This document shows positions 43,659-53,473 of a stretch of 64,000 nt of DNA, piece by piece. Origin of the DNA: DAMCAP01 sp032059445 (GTDB taxonomy: Bacteria; Bacillota; Clostridia; Oscillospirales; Ruminococcaceae); the NCBI GenBank assembly GCA_032059445.1, contig DAMCAP010000005.1:1-64000 (forward strand). Reading direction: 5' to 3'. The translations under genes and the position numbers were made by a program. The first letter of the stretch is position 1, and each line of letters opens with the position of its first letter. Under the pieces are notes generated by a model. That model made no database searches. It saw only the letters and a program-made list of their open reading frames with translations, and was not told where the DNA came from.

Positions 43659-45578
43659 CTATTCGTTGGTAAAATTAGCGCCCAGCACTCTGGCATCCCC
43701 GACCTTCTTGGTGATACCTCGACGATCCCAAAACTCTAGCAGAGCAATGGCGTATTTACGGGAGGTATTTAAGAGATCTCGCATTTCGCCCAGTGTAATC
43801 TGTGGGTTGGCGCCTAGATGCTCTGCCAGCTTGGAGAGGGCAGTACGATAGTGATCGGCATGGAAACTGATAGAAGGTGCAACCGTGATCAGCACACCGT
43901 CAGATATCAGCGCCTCATACACCTGCGTAAATGCTACCTTGTCCTTAGGGAAAAGGGCGGCTAGCTCTTCCATACTAGGTACGCTGAAGCCTGCTTGAAG
44001 GTAGGTTTCGGTAAGCTTCTGATGGATGCGTTTTTGGGCTTCGTTGTAGGTGACGGTAAAACCAGCCAGCTTGACACGCCCATCTACCAGAGCAAAGCGG
44101 TCGGCATCCTCAAGTAGGATGGAAATCAGTTTATCGGCGGTGGCGATGTCGGTCTTAAATGATAGCTTGCTACGCAGCTCTTCACGCCTAATGCCCTGCT
44201 GTAGAGGATTTTGCTTATGGTAGTCGCTCAGAAGCTTGGTCAGCTCCTCAGCAAGCTTTGCGATGTAATCTCTATGGACGACGGTTTGCTGATTGATGCG
44301 GATGATTATATCATCTACCAGCAGCTCACCTAGTACACGCTCAAACTCCTCTGGCTCCATACCCAAGAGGCTTGCAATTGCCGAGGTAGGGCTGAGCTTG
44401 GGGCTTGCTTCAAGAATTGCCTGTGCTGCCTTATCTTCAAGGGAACCGCCTTCTTTGATGGCAAGACCCTTGATCGACTCTTCATGAAAGCGCTTATGCT
44501 TCACGGGGGCTGGATCGATGATGATACCGCCTCCAACTGTTTCGATAGGGGAGTAGAAGCGCACTACAAAGCGGTCTCCCTTTTTGACGGCGATCTCTTC
44601 GCTTAGGCGGAGCTGGGCATAGCCGCTTTGGCCCGCCTCAAGAGCGTCTTTTTCCAAAAGCACCAGCTTGCAGAGTGCATCTCTAGTACCATGATAGAAG
44701 TGTAACCGTGAAGCATTGTTGATCACACGGTCATAATCAGGGAGGATCGAGAGCTTGACGTCGAGCATCATGGTATTGGTCATGGTGTCGGGCTTGGCTA
44801 GGGTGTCGCCACGGTTGATCTCGGTTTTTTTGATGGAGGCAAGGTTGACCGCTACGCGCTGCCCTGTATAGGCAACAGGTACATCTTTGCCGTGCACCTG
44901 TAGATTACGCACACGAGTCAGCTTCTTCTCGGGGTAGATCATCACCTCGTCACCCTCTTTTAGGCTGCCCTCGATCAGGGTGCCTGTAATGACGGTGCCA
45001 AAGCCATCTACCGAGAATACTCTATCTACGGGTATGCGAAATGCAGGAGAGTTGGCTTTTTCGGCAAGGGAATCACAAAGCTCTGCAAGTGTATTTCGGA
45101 GGGTGTCGATTCCTTGATTTTTGTAGGCACTCACAGGGATAATAGGGGCATTCTCTAGGAAGCTGCCCTTGACCTCATTGCGGATGTCTTCTGTTACCAT
45201 TTCGATCCAATCGGGATCAACCAGATCGGTCTTGGTCATTACGATCACACCGTGTTGGATACCTAGCAAAGTGAGAATCCCCAGATGCTCTCTGGTTTGT
45301 GGCATGAAGCCCTCGTCGGCTGCCACGATCAGCATCGCTACATCGATGCCGCCAGCACCCGCAAGCATATTTTTGATGAATTTTTCATGCCCCGGTACGT
45401 CGATGACACCCGCTTTGGTGCCGTTTGGCAGGTCAATGTGTGCAAAGCCCAGCTCTATGGTGATGCCTCGCTTTTTTTCTTCTTTGAGGCGGTCGGTTTC
45501 GATGCCAGTCAAGGCTTTAATCAGCAGAGATTTGCCGTGGTCAACGTGGCCTGCGGTGCCGATGATAACATTTTTCAT
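43659..45578 (-). CDS. selB: Selenocysteine-specific elongation factor SelB
   Basis: 639 residues from the ATG at 45578. A GTPase that carries Sec-tRNA to UGA codons marked by a SECIS hairpin. G1 GTAGHVDHGKS is at about residues 7-17, DVPGHEKF is G3, and TKTD is G4. The rest has EF-Tu-like barrels and the C-terminal winged-helix repeats that bind SECIS. It overlaps selA by 4 bases (ATGA), so the two are translationally coupled. Confidence 0.95.
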   Translation of the reverse strand: MKNVIIGTAGHVDHGKSLLIKALTGIETDRLKEEKKRGITIELGFAHIDLPNGTKAGVIDVPGHEKFIKNMLAGAGGIDVAMLIVAADEGFMPQTREHLGILTLLGIQHGVIVMTKTDLVDPDWIEMVTEDIRNEVKGSFLENAPIIPVSAYKNQGIDTLRNTLAELCDSLAEKANSPAFRIPVDRVFSVDGFGTVITGTLIEGSLKEGDEVMIYPEKKLTRVRNLQVHGKDVPVAYTGQRVAVNLASIKKTEINRGDTLAKPDTMTNTMMLDVKLSILPDYDRVINNASRLHFYHGTRDALCKLVLLEKDALEAGQSGYAQLRLSEEIAVKKGDRFVVRFYSPIETVGGGIIIDPAPVKHKRFHEESIKGLAIKEGGSLEDKAAQAILEASPKLSPTSAIASLLGMEPEEFERVLGELLVDDIIIRINQQTVVHRDYIAKLAEELTKLLSDYHKQNPLQQGIRREELRSKLSFKTDIATADKLISILLEDADRFALVDGRVKLAGFTVTYNEAQKRIHQKLTETYLQAGFSVPSMEELAALFPKDKVAFTQVYEALISDGVLITVAPSISFHADHYRTALSKLAEHLGANPQITLGEMRDLLNTSRKYAIALLEFWDRRGITKKVGDARVLGANFTNE

Positions 45579-46978
45579 ATGGTAGCCAGCTCCTGGTCTG
45601 TAATGTTTGATAAAGCCTTCGCGATATAAGCAAAATCGCTGCACTCAATGGTGCGGACGTCTAGGATATAGCGATCTCTAGAGATCCTGCCGATAACTGG
45701 GATAGGGGATAGGCGGAGTTTTTCTTCCAGTTGGTTGGGGCTTAGCTGCCCACTGCTGATGGCAACAGCCCAGCTTGGGATCATCTGAGTAGGTACAGAG
45801 CCACCGCCAACCTGGCCTTGCTCTTCTACGACTTCAACGCTCAGGCAGCTTGCTGTAGCGCTGATCGCCTCGCTGAGTAGGCAGGCTTTGGCTTTGAGGG
45901 CCTCCTGATCAATTGCCAGCATCCCAAGGGTAGGGATGTTTTGCTCCACAGTATCGGTATCAAGATAGGCTCTGAGGGTAGCCTCCAAGGCAGCAAGAGA
46001 AAGCTTGTCGATCCTAAGGGCACGGGTAAGGGGGTTTTTCTTCATTGCATCGATATACTGCTTCTTACCTACAATTATGCCGCCCAGCAGCTTGTCGCCG
46101 CTGAAGCTGACTACATCTGCCCCCGCAGCAAGGCTGTCCATGACGGTAGGCTCATCGAGGATACCATATTTCTCAAGGCTTACCAAAGAGCCGCTGCCGA
46201 TGTCATGGATTAAGGGAATGTTGTGCTCCTTTGCCAGCTCAGAGAGCTCAGCGATGGATACTTCTTTGGTAAAGCCCACAATCTTAAAGTTGCTGGTATG
46301 GACTTTTAATAGGGCAGAGGTAAGCTCGGGCTTAATGACGCGTTGATAATCGGCAAGGTGGGTCTTATTGGTAGTGCCTACCTCGATCAGCTTGCTGTTG
46401 CTCTGCTCCATGATCTCGGGTACTCTAAAAGACCCGCCGATCTCCACCAGCTCACCGCGGGAGATCACGACCTCTTTGTCACGGCAGAGTGTGCCGAGAA
46501 TCAGCATTACAGCGGCAGCGTTGTTGTTGACTGCCATAGCTGCTTCGGCACCTGTAAGCTTGGTAATCAGGCTCTCTACATGGGTATAGCGGCTGCCGCG
46601 CTTGGCTTTTTCTAAATCATATTCCAGTGTGGAGTATCCTTTTGCTACATTTGCAACCGCTTCTGCAACCTGCTCACTCATTTTAGCTCTGCCGAGGTTG
46701 GTGTGGAGCACGATGCCTGTACCATTGATTACACGACGTAGGCTAGGAGTGGATTTACGGGTAATTAGGGCGGCGGTGCGGATTTCGATCTCTTCACGGC
46801 TGGGCAGAGAAGAAATTTCACCTGCCAACACGGCGCTGCGAATACTCTGGATGGTTTCTCTGACCGCCTCAATGACTGTATTGTAAGGTGCTCCCTTGCA
46901 ACGCTCCAACAGGGTTTCGGAGAGGAGCAATTCATCTACTTTGGGCAGGGAGCGCAAAAGCTGGGTATTTGGCAGCAT
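45575..46978 (-). CDS. selA: L-seryl-tRNA(Sec) selenium transferase SelA
   Basis: 467 residues from the ATG at 46978, the start that gives the family's usual length; the frame extends to 47107 but the extra N-terminus is not SelA-like. PLP enzyme that converts Ser-tRNA to Sec-tRNA using selenophosphate. The PLP lysine lies in SFSGDKLLGG; VINGTGIVLHTNLGRA and RGSRYTHVE are further family motifs. It overlaps selB. Confidence 0.95.
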   Translation of the reverse strand: MLPNTQLLRSLPKVDELLLSETLLERCKGAPYNTVIEAVRETIQSIRSAVLAGEISSLPSREEIEIRTAALITRKSTPSLRRVINGTGIVLHTNLGRAKMSEQVAEAVANVAKGYSTLEYDLEKAKRGSRYTHVESLITKLTGAEAAMAVNNNAAAVMLILGTLCRDKEVVISRGELVEIGGSFRVPEIMEQSNSKLIEVGTTNKTHLADYQRVIKPELTSALLKVHTSNFKIVGFTKEVSIAELSELAKEHNIPLIHDIGSGSLVSLEKYGILDEPTVMDSLAAGADVVSFSGDKLLGGIIVGKKQYIDAMKKNPLTRALRIDKLSLAALEATLRAYLDTDTVEQNIPTLGMLAIDQEALKAKACLLSEAISATASCLSVEVVEEQGQVGGGSVPTQMIPSWAVAISSGQLSPNQLEEKLRLSPIPVIGRISRDRYILDVRTIECSDFAYIAKALSNITDQELATI

Positions 46979-47281
46979 AAAACACAACATTTCTCCGTAT
47001 GTAGATTTTGACCGTTCGCAGCCATACGGTGCTGAGAGCGGGGGCTCTGGCAAGCTCCATTGCTTGCACAAGATGAGCGTATCAAGTATTGGGGGGTACA
47101 TCCCCATTTACAGTGTAGTTTAACGGGCATATTATAAGCAAATATGGTGCAACATTGGTATACCTAGGCGCTCCAATGTTGCCTGATATTTACCTACAAA
47201 AAGGACAGACAACAGCGATGTACCATTGCCTGTCCCATCGTCAGTGGAGACGAAATTTTGCAGGAAGAAACCTAATTGAGA
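46979..47281. other. Region between selA and grdD
   Basis: Holds the probable selA promoter area and the grd-operon terminator. No gene is supported. Confidence 0.4.
47197..47236 (-). terminator. Terminator at the end of the grd operon
   Basis: On the minus strand GGACAG ... CTGTCC with a long loop, followed by TTTTTGTAGG. Confidence 0.6.
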
Positions 47282-48442
47282 TTACTGGGTGATCCAGCCT
47301 GCATCCTTAAGCACCTTAAAGCTCTCTTCTGCTCTCTCCTCAGGTACGAGGATGATTGGACCGGTGCAGCCCATGCCGCTCTCAGCATAGATGCCTGCCT
47401 TCCAGAGGGACTTTACAGCATCCTCTAGATCCATGATCTCTACACCTGCCAGCTGAGCAGTTACAACTACCTTAGGAGGAGCTACAACCTCTGCCTCTTC
47501 GGCAGCAGCAGGCTTAGCAGCAGCCTTGCGGGCAGCGAGGAGCTGCTTTAGGCCAGCCTTGTCAGCAGCAGCAAACTCAGCAGCAGCTACTGCACGGTAG
47601 TTGCCTCTTACCAGCTCGCCAGCATACTCGATTGCACCAGCCAGTACAGGAGCGCCGGAAGCACGAGAAACGATCATAACCAGCTTCTCATAGCCCTGAC
47701 CGATGCCGGGGCCATAGCCGTAGCCGATAGACTCATAGCTGCCGCCGGTGGTGTAAGCGCTCATCATCTTCATGATGATGTTACCGGTCAGAGAGTCAGC
47801 AACGATAACATCGCAAGCGCCGGAGAGAAGGTCGTTACCTCTCATGACACAGCCGCCGTCTGCACGGTCGGAGGAAGCGAAGTTGATCTCGTAGCCACTA
47901 GCTGCCAGCTGCTTTAATGCACCCTCGGTAGCTCTAGCGCCGTCAATATTTAGGATACCAACAGTTGGGTTCTTGATACCGCAAGCCTTAGCGGTGATGA
48001 TACCATAGATAGCATTTTTGATCATGCCCTCTACACGGTCAGCAGAGGAAGTACCAGTGGTGGTAGCTACATACATCTGCTTGCCCTTGCCGGGAGTGAT
48101 CACACGACCTACGGTTGAAACACCGATGGGGAAGGGGAAGTGCATGGTGACAGCGCCATCGATTTCGCCGCTGTCGAGCATGGATTCCATTTTTTTGTGA
48201 GCCTCGTCTTCACAGCTAACCTTGGCGGTGGTGAAGGAAGGATCTTCCATGGTGCCGATCAGGGTTACGTCAATACCCTTTTTGGCAGCCATTGCAGCAG
48301 CAGCTACAGCGTTTGCTTCGCCGTGCTCACTGCCCAGACCAGTCAGAGCGATCTTTGGACGGTTGCCAAAGCTGCCGGACTCTAGTCCGTTTGCCATATC
48401 CAAGAAGGTTTTGGCGATGATTTTTTCGATGTTGTTAGCCAT
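47282..48442 (-). CDS. grdD: Glycine reductase complex component C, subunit alpha
   Basis: 386 residues from the ATG at 48442 (a GTG at 48451 is the alternative). Subunit of component C, which takes the Se-carboxymethyl group on GrdA and releases acetyl phosphate. The long NRPKIALTGLGSEHGEAN start, PITPGKGKQMYVATT-like centre and the Ala/Glu-rich hinge near residue 300 match GrdD. It follows grdC by 11 bases and ends the operon. Confidence 0.9.
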   Translation of the reverse strand: MANNIEKIIAKTFLDMANGLESGSFGNRPKIALTGLGSEHGEANAVAAAAMAAKKGIDVTLIGTMEDPSFTTAKVSCEDEAHKKMESMLDSGEIDGAVTMHFPFPIGVSTVGRVITPGKGKQMYVATTTGTSSADRVEGMIKNAIYGIITAKACGIKNPTVGILNIDGARATEGALKQLAASGYEINFASSDRADGGCVMRGNDLLSGACDVIVADSLTGNIIMKMMSAYTTGGSYESIGYGYGPGIGQGYEKLVMIVSRASGAPVLAGAIEYAGELVRGNYRAVAAAEFAAADKAGLKQLLAARKAAAKPAAAEEAEVVAPPKVVVTAQLAGVEIMDLEDAVKSLWKAGIYAESGMGCTGPIILVPEERAEESFKVLKDAGWITQ

Positions 48443-48453
48443 GTTAGCCACCC

Positions 48454-49986
48454 CTATTCTTTGATGAGGGACGCTGCAAAATCCTTTAGCGCATTTGCAA
48501 TCAGGCCCTTGATCTTCTCTTCGGAAACAGCACCCTCTTCGCTAGCGCCGCTGTTCTTCTGCATGACGAAGGAAACGCCGTCAAACAGGTTGGTCATTCT
48601 GCCCAGGAACAAGCTGCCCTTACCGATGATCATGGTGTTGTTGATCTTGCCGGAGAGAATGTCTTCTCTGCCGAAGCCGATGTAAGGCACGCCAGATGGA
48701 ATATGACCCTGAGTTGGAGCCCAGCCCACCATACCGTGCTTCTCTGGGAAGCTTGCAAGGTCAGCCTTCTCTAGCTCGCCTCTCTTTACGCCTAGAGCTG
48801 CGATCATCTTGTAGTTGGCCAGTGGCACGTCGCCAGCGCCTGCAGGCTTGGTAACGTCTGGGTTCTGCATCTCTACGGAGTACTTGTCGATGTCGGTGAT
48901 CTTGAGTCCTGCCTTATCCAGAGGAGAGGTTACCAGAGAGGTGATAACTGCCTGAGGAGAAGAGCCAGTACCAACGGTGTGACGACCGGTCATGTTGGAA
49001 ACGATCTCAGGGTTGATGCCGTCATTCTTGCTTACCAGTACAGCAAAGCCGCCCAGTACGTCTTCAAGGATAGGCATGTTCTTCTTAACATGGTCCTTAC
49101 CGTTCATGCCCAGCTTAGCAGTACAGCCGCCTGCTGCTACAACTACGTTTTCGTAGGTGCCAGAAGCAACCAGGCCAGCAGCAATGATCATAGCGTGGGT
49201 AGGAGCAGCACAGAAGCCACGGACGTCGGAACCGGAAGCATTGGAGAAGCCTGCGATCTCAGCAGCAGCCTTAGCGAAGTTGCCGCCACCACGCTGGTTC
49301 ATATCGCCGCAAGCCTCTTCGGAGCAGTCGATTACATAGTCGATGGAGTTCTTATCTAGACCTGCATTGTTGATTAGATGCAGCAGGGAAAGTACGCAGG
49401 AAGCCTTGGAAACAAGGTTCTCGTGAATGATGTGTGCGTTGAGGTTAGCGTCAACGTCATGAGCTCTCTTGACATAGCCTACCAGCTTACCATCGTGGAA
49501 GAGGGGCTCAGCATGCTCGTCATTGACAAAGTGCTCGATCTCAGAGAGCTCTACGCCAGCCTTAACTCTTGCAATAATGTCATCAGACATCAGAGGGTGA
49601 GCCTTAAATGCAGGTAGAGTAGCCTCTACGAAGTTTTTCTCAAGCTTTAAGAGGTCAAACACGTCGCATACTTGCATCAGCATCAGGTACTCTTCCTGAG
49701 GCATGATCTCGCCCAGCTTGCCGTAGCGCTTAGCATCGGTCATTGGCTTCTCGTACCAAGGCATCTCGATTGCACCAAGCTCCTCAGGAGTCATGTTGCC
49801 GATGTAGGTCTGGTTGGGGTAGTAGTTGACTGCTGCCTTGTAATCTCTGATATGCTCAGGGAGCTTCTTGAGGTATTCGGAGCCGGGGTTAACGATCTTC
49901 TCAGTGGTCTGAGTAGTACCGTTTTGCATGATCATATCTGGTGTATGCACCAGAACATAGCTCGTTGCCTTTACAACACTGTTCAT
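48454..49986 (-). CDS. grdC: Glycine reductase complex component C, subunit beta
   Basis: 510 residues. The large component C subunit, with a FabH/thiolase-like fold: GFCAAPTHAMIIAAG holds the presumed active-site Cys, followed by GNASGSDV-type and GWAPTQGHIPSG segments of the family. It and GrdD produce acetyl phosphate, which yields ATP through acetate kinase. It lies after a hairpin that separates it from grdA. Confidence 0.92.
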   Translation of the reverse strand: MNSVVKATSYVLVHTPDMIMQNGTTQTTEKIVNPGSEYLKKLPEHIRDYKAAVNYYPNQTYIGNMTPEELGAIEMPWYEKPMTDAKRYGKLGEIMPQEEYLMLMQVCDVFDLLKLEKNFVEATLPAFKAHPLMSDDIIARVKAGVELSEIEHFVNDEHAEPLFHDGKLVGYVKRAHDVDANLNAHIIHENLVSKASCVLSLLHLINNAGLDKNSIDYVIDCSEEACGDMNQRGGGNFAKAAAEIAGFSNASGSDVRGFCAAPTHAMIIAAGLVASGTYENVVVAAGGCTAKLGMNGKDHVKKNMPILEDVLGGFAVLVSKNDGINPEIVSNMTGRHTVGTGSSPQAVITSLVTSPLDKAGLKITDIDKYSVEMQNPDVTKPAGAGDVPLANYKMIAALGVKRGELEKADLASFPEKHGMVGWAPTQGHIPSGVPYIGFGREDILSGKINNTMIIGKGSLFLGRMTNLFDGVSFVMQKNSGASEEGAVSEEKIKGLIANALKDFAASLIKE

Positions 49987-50091
49987 GGGTTAGTTACCTC
50001 TTTCTAAAATGTGTTTGTTTTAGGGCGATATAAAAATAAAAAAGATGACATAGCGCCAACAAGCCACCACATCATCATTCTATCGAAGATA

Positions 50092-50153
50092 TTAAAAAAC
50101 GCCAGCGGGGTAGACCCAACCCAAGAGTTGCCCAGGAGAGCAACCCCGCTGGC
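50092..50153 (-). terminator. Internal hairpin terminator between grdA and grdC
   Basis: On the minus strand GCCAGCGGGGT / ACCCCGCTGGC (11 bp) with the run GTTTTTTAAT after it, a strong intrinsic terminator inside the grd operon. It may reduce grdC and grdD relative to grdA. Confidence 0.75.
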
Positions 50154-50195
50154 GGCACGGAAATAGGTAGATACTAGTTCCGTAACGGCGTTAGA

Positions 50196-50666
50196 TTAGA
50201 ACTTACAGAACTGCTCACGAATGCCAGACATCTCGTTTGCGATATCCTCAACATCGATTACCATTTCCATCATGCTAACCTGCTCGTCGTATACATCCTC
50301 AGCAACTTCCGACTTCACTTCTTCTTCGCAAATGTGGTAAACCTTTAGTCCTAACTGGACATTAGTCAATGGACCTGCGAAAGTTGGATCTCCAGCGGTA
50401 ACAGTTTCAGCAGCCAGGCCAGCAGCCTCGCTCTCGGCAGCACCTAGGATAACTACTAGGTTTTCTGCGCCGAACTGATCAGCGAAATCCTTAACTCTCT
50501 TTTGATTCTCTAGATCCATTGCACCAGCAGCGGTTCAGACGAAGCACTCCGTAGCGGAGTAAACAACGTCAGCGCCAGCAGTCTTTACGCACTCTTCGAT
50601 TGCGGGACCTGGCACACCGTCTCTATCGCCGATGATGATAACTTTTTTACCATTTAACAGGCTCAT
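50196..50666 (-). CDS. grdA: Glycine reductase selenoprotein A (GrdA)
   Basis: 156 residues read through TGA. From the ATG at 50666 (AGGAGG upstream) the frame reads MSLLNGKKVIIIGDRDG, then ECFV, then TGA at 50535-50537 (codon 44), then TAAGAMDLENQKRVK. The CxxU motif and Sec at residue 44 are exactly as known for GrdA. Sec44 carries the carboxymethyl group between components B and C. A frame starting at the Met after the TGA is only the C-terminal piece. A weak hairpin (50689-50722) lies between trxA and grdA. Confidence 0.95.
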
Positions 50667-50786
50667 AGATCTTCCTCCTTTTTTTATTCTTTATAAAAAG
50701 CCCAAAAGGGACTTTTTATCGATTGTGATGTGGCTGTTTTGTAGATTGCAGACAGCGCAACTGCGGGGTAGGGGATAAAGAAGCCC

Positions 50787-51104
50787 TTACAGGTACTTCT
50801 TAATCATAGCCTCGATCGCCTCAGGAGTGCAATCCTCCTTAACCAGCTCCTCGATCTTCTCGCCGCCCTTATAGATAGCCATTACAGGCAGGCCCATGAT
50901 CTTCTGGCTGATTGCAAGACGTCTAGCCTTGGTGGTGTTCATAGCGGTAAACTTCAGGGATGCGCCATAGGTATCAGCAAAAGCGTGTACGGTTGGCATC
51001 AGAGCCTGGCAAGGCACGCAGCCGTCACCGTAGAAGTCAACAAATACATGGCCCTCGGCCTGCAGTACTTCAGCTTCGAAGTTGTCTTTGGTTAACTCGA
51101 TCAT
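50787..51104 (-). CDS. trxA: Thioredoxin of the glycine reductase system
   Basis: 105 residues from the ATG at 51104. The active site is GDGCVPC (Cys29 and Cys32), not the usual WCGPC. This CVPC site is known for thioredoxins of glycine-reductase operons, which reduce GrdA. It lies 66 bases after trxB. Confidence 0.93.
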   Translation of the reverse strand: MIELTKDNFEAEVLQAEGHVFVDFYGDGCVPCQALMPTVHAFADTYGASLKFTAMNTTKARRLAISQKIMGLPVMAIYKGGEKIEELVKEDCTPEAIEAMIKKYL

Positions 51105-51170
51105 TATTATCACCTCATAATTTATTTTATCCACCCGCCGGTGCATGACCGGCGGGATAGATAGTTTAAT

Positions 51171-52106
51171 TTAGTGGTTCTCGACGTAGTGGCCAGCATT
51201 TACAGCAGCGATAGCGCCGTCTGCAGCTGCGGTTACTACCTGACGTAGGCTCTTAACACGGATATCACCAGCAGCAAATACACCGGGGATATTGGTGCGC
51301 ATCTCATCGTCAGTTACGATATAGCCGTTCTTCATCTCGACCTTGCCCTGTAGGAAGTCGGAGTGAGGGTCAAAGCCGATGAATACAAATACGCCGAAGG
51401 TGCCGTCGTCTTCGTCTGCTTCGATCACACGGGTCTCGCCGGTCTTGACATTCTTGACCACCATAGAGGTCAGGATGCCATCGCCTCTAAGCTCCTCGAT
51501 GACACTGTCCCACATAAAGTCCATCTTGGGGTTGGCAAATGCCTTCTCCTGGATAGACTTAGCAGCACGCAGAGCGTCACGGCGGTGGATGATGGTAACC
51601 TTGCGAGCAAACTTGGTCAGGTACATAGCTTCCTCAACGGCAGAGTCGCCGCCGCCAACTACGTATACCTCGAAGTCCTCAAAGAAGGAAGCATCACAGG
51701 TAGCGCAGTAGGAAACACCCTTACCAATATACTCTTGTTCGCCGGGACAGCCGATTGGCTTTGGATGAGCGCCAGGAGCAAGAATAACGGACTTAGCCTT
51801 ATACTCACCCTTGATACCCTTCAGTACCTTCACATCGCCTTCCAGCTCAACATCGGTGATAGTATCCATTACTCTCTCGCAGCCAAATTCGTTGGTCTGT
51901 CTGGTCATTCTGGCTATCAGCGAAGGACCTGTCTCATGCTCAATGCCGGCAGGGTAGTTCTCGATCTCACTGGTGATAACGATCTGACCGCCGTCCTTAG
52001 CTTTTTCGATGATCAGGGTACTTAGTCTGGCTCTGCCTGCGTAAAGGCCGGCTGCAAGTCCAGCTGGGCCTGCACCTACGATAATTACATCATAAATCTT
52101 GCTCAT
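51171..52106 (-). CDS. trxB: Thioredoxin reductase of the glycine reductase system
   Basis: 311 residues. NADPH-dependent flavoprotein: FAD site IIVGAGPAGLAAGLYAGRA, redox CATC near residues 134-137, NAD(P)-binding VVGGGDSAVEEA and GVFAAGDIR near the C-terminus. It passes electrons to TrxA and so to GrdA. Confidence 0.95.
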   Translation of the reverse strand: MSKIYDVIIVGAGPAGLAAGLYAGRARLSTLIIEKAKDGGQIVITSEIENYPAGIEHETGPSLIARMTRQTNEFGCERVMDTITDVELEGDVKVLKGIKGEYKAKSVILAPGAHPKPIGCPGEQEYIGKGVSYCATCDASFFEDFEVYVVGGGDSAVEEAMYLTKFARKVTIIHRRDALRAAKSIQEKAFANPKMDFMWDSVIEELRGDGILTSMVVKNVKTGETRVIEADEDDGTFGVFVFIGFDPHSDFLQGKVEMKNGYIVTDDEMRTNIPGVFAAGDIRVKSLRQVVTAAADGAIAAVNAGHYVENH

Positions 52107-52138
52107 TATTCTTACCCCTTTTGTAATACGTTAATGGA

Positions 52139-53452
52139 CTACTTTACGTCAAAAATAGTCTGCTCGGTAACTTCAGTAGAAAGAGCCTCAAGAGCGGTGC
52201 CCATGATCTTTCTTCTGATTTCCTTCTCTTCCTCCATGGAGAGAGCAGGGTTGCCCAGTGGGTGAGGGATAGCAATTGCTGGTACGATTCTGTTAGCACC
52301 AACAGTCATGGAGATAGGAGTTACAGTACATACGTGTACTACGGTGATGCCAGCTCTCTCGATTTCCTTTACCATCGTTGCGCCGCAACGTGTGCAGGTT
52401 CCTCAAGTGGAGGTCATGATAGCTGCGGTTACTCCGGCATCTACCAGTTCCTTGGCATATGCAGCAGCGAACGCCTTAGAGCTCTTTACTGCAGTACCGT
52501 TACCGGTAGTGGAGTAGAAGTAGTCATGCAGCTTGCCGATCTTGCCAGCCTTCTCAAACTCACGCAGGACATCGATCGCCATTACGCGGTCAGCATCTTC
52601 GTTGGCATAGACTGGGTCATAGCCGCCGTGAGCAGTCTCGTAGGTCTCGGAGGTCATATCCATAACGCCAGCAATGTTGTACTTGCCGCACTTGGTAGCG
52701 TTGGAAGACTCGATTCTATCTGGGTTGCCCTTAGGTACGATACCGCCGGAAGTTACAACGGCAACGATAGCCTTAGACAGATCCTTAATAGCAGGATTTG
52801 GAGCAACTCTGTCGAAGTCAGGCATTGGCAGCTCGGTTACGAACTCAGCGCCCTTCATCTTCTTGAGAAGCATGTCAACAGCTCTCTTAGAGCCTCTGTC
52901 CTTCTCAAACATGTTCTTTCTTACGCCGTTTGGCAGGTAGCCTTCAACAGCAGAAGCAAGGATCTCTTCGCCGCGAGCCAGCTTCAGAGCAAGAGGAGCC
53001 ATCTTCTTAACAGCATCTCTCATGCCAGCTGCGCTGTTCTTGGTCTCTACGATCAGGACCTTGTCCTTAAACATGTCAGCGCCTGGGTTCTCTTTGTACA
53101 TACCTGTCAGTACAGGGATGTTTAGCTCGTTTGCTACAGCCAGTGCGATAGTTCCGCAAGCTACGCCGTAACGTCCAGCATTAAATGCAGGACCAGCCAT
53201 AAATACATCTGGGTTAAAAGGCTTGATCATCTCGATAACTTCAGCCTTAGCCTTATCGAAGTTCTCGTTGAAGTAGGAGTCACCGCAGATGATGGTAGCT
53301 ACGATTTCAGCGTCATTGCCGAAAGCAGTATTAAAAGCAAGACCAGGACCTACAACGCCTTCTCTTACTTCTGGCTTATAATCAGCCATTTCTTCGCCGC
53401 CGATCTGTGCAAAGAACTGGTTGATATATTGTACAACTCTAATCTTTCCCAT
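52139..53452 (-). CDS. grdB: Glycine reductase selenoprotein B, glycine-specific subunit
   Basis: 437 residues read through TGA. The frame runs from the ATG at 53452 to IMTST, then TGA at 52400-52402 (codon 351), then GTCTRCGATMVKEIERAG to the stop at 52139. UGTC-x-x-C is the known GrdB selenocysteine site. It forms component B with GrdE, which activates glycine through a Schiff base. Reported alone as two pieces if TGA is taken as a stop. Confidence 0.95.
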
Positions 53453-53473
53453 GGTCGTAAATCTCCCTTCTTA

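Noticed and set aside
43498..43851. Open frame crossing the tRNA-Sec region
   Set aside because: It overlaps tRNA-Sec and the end of selB on the other strand, and has no ribosome binding site.
51363..52025. 220-codon open frame antisense to trxB
   Set aside because: A shadow frame of trxB with no supporting signal.
52400..52402. grdB, grdA and selD as pseudogenes because of an internal TGA
   Set aside because: Each TGA is at the known selenocysteine position, homology continues after it, and the Sec machinery is present.
52262..53125. 287-codon open frame antisense to grdB
   Set aside because: A shadow frame of the strongly biased grdB codons; no ribosome binding site and no recognisable protein.
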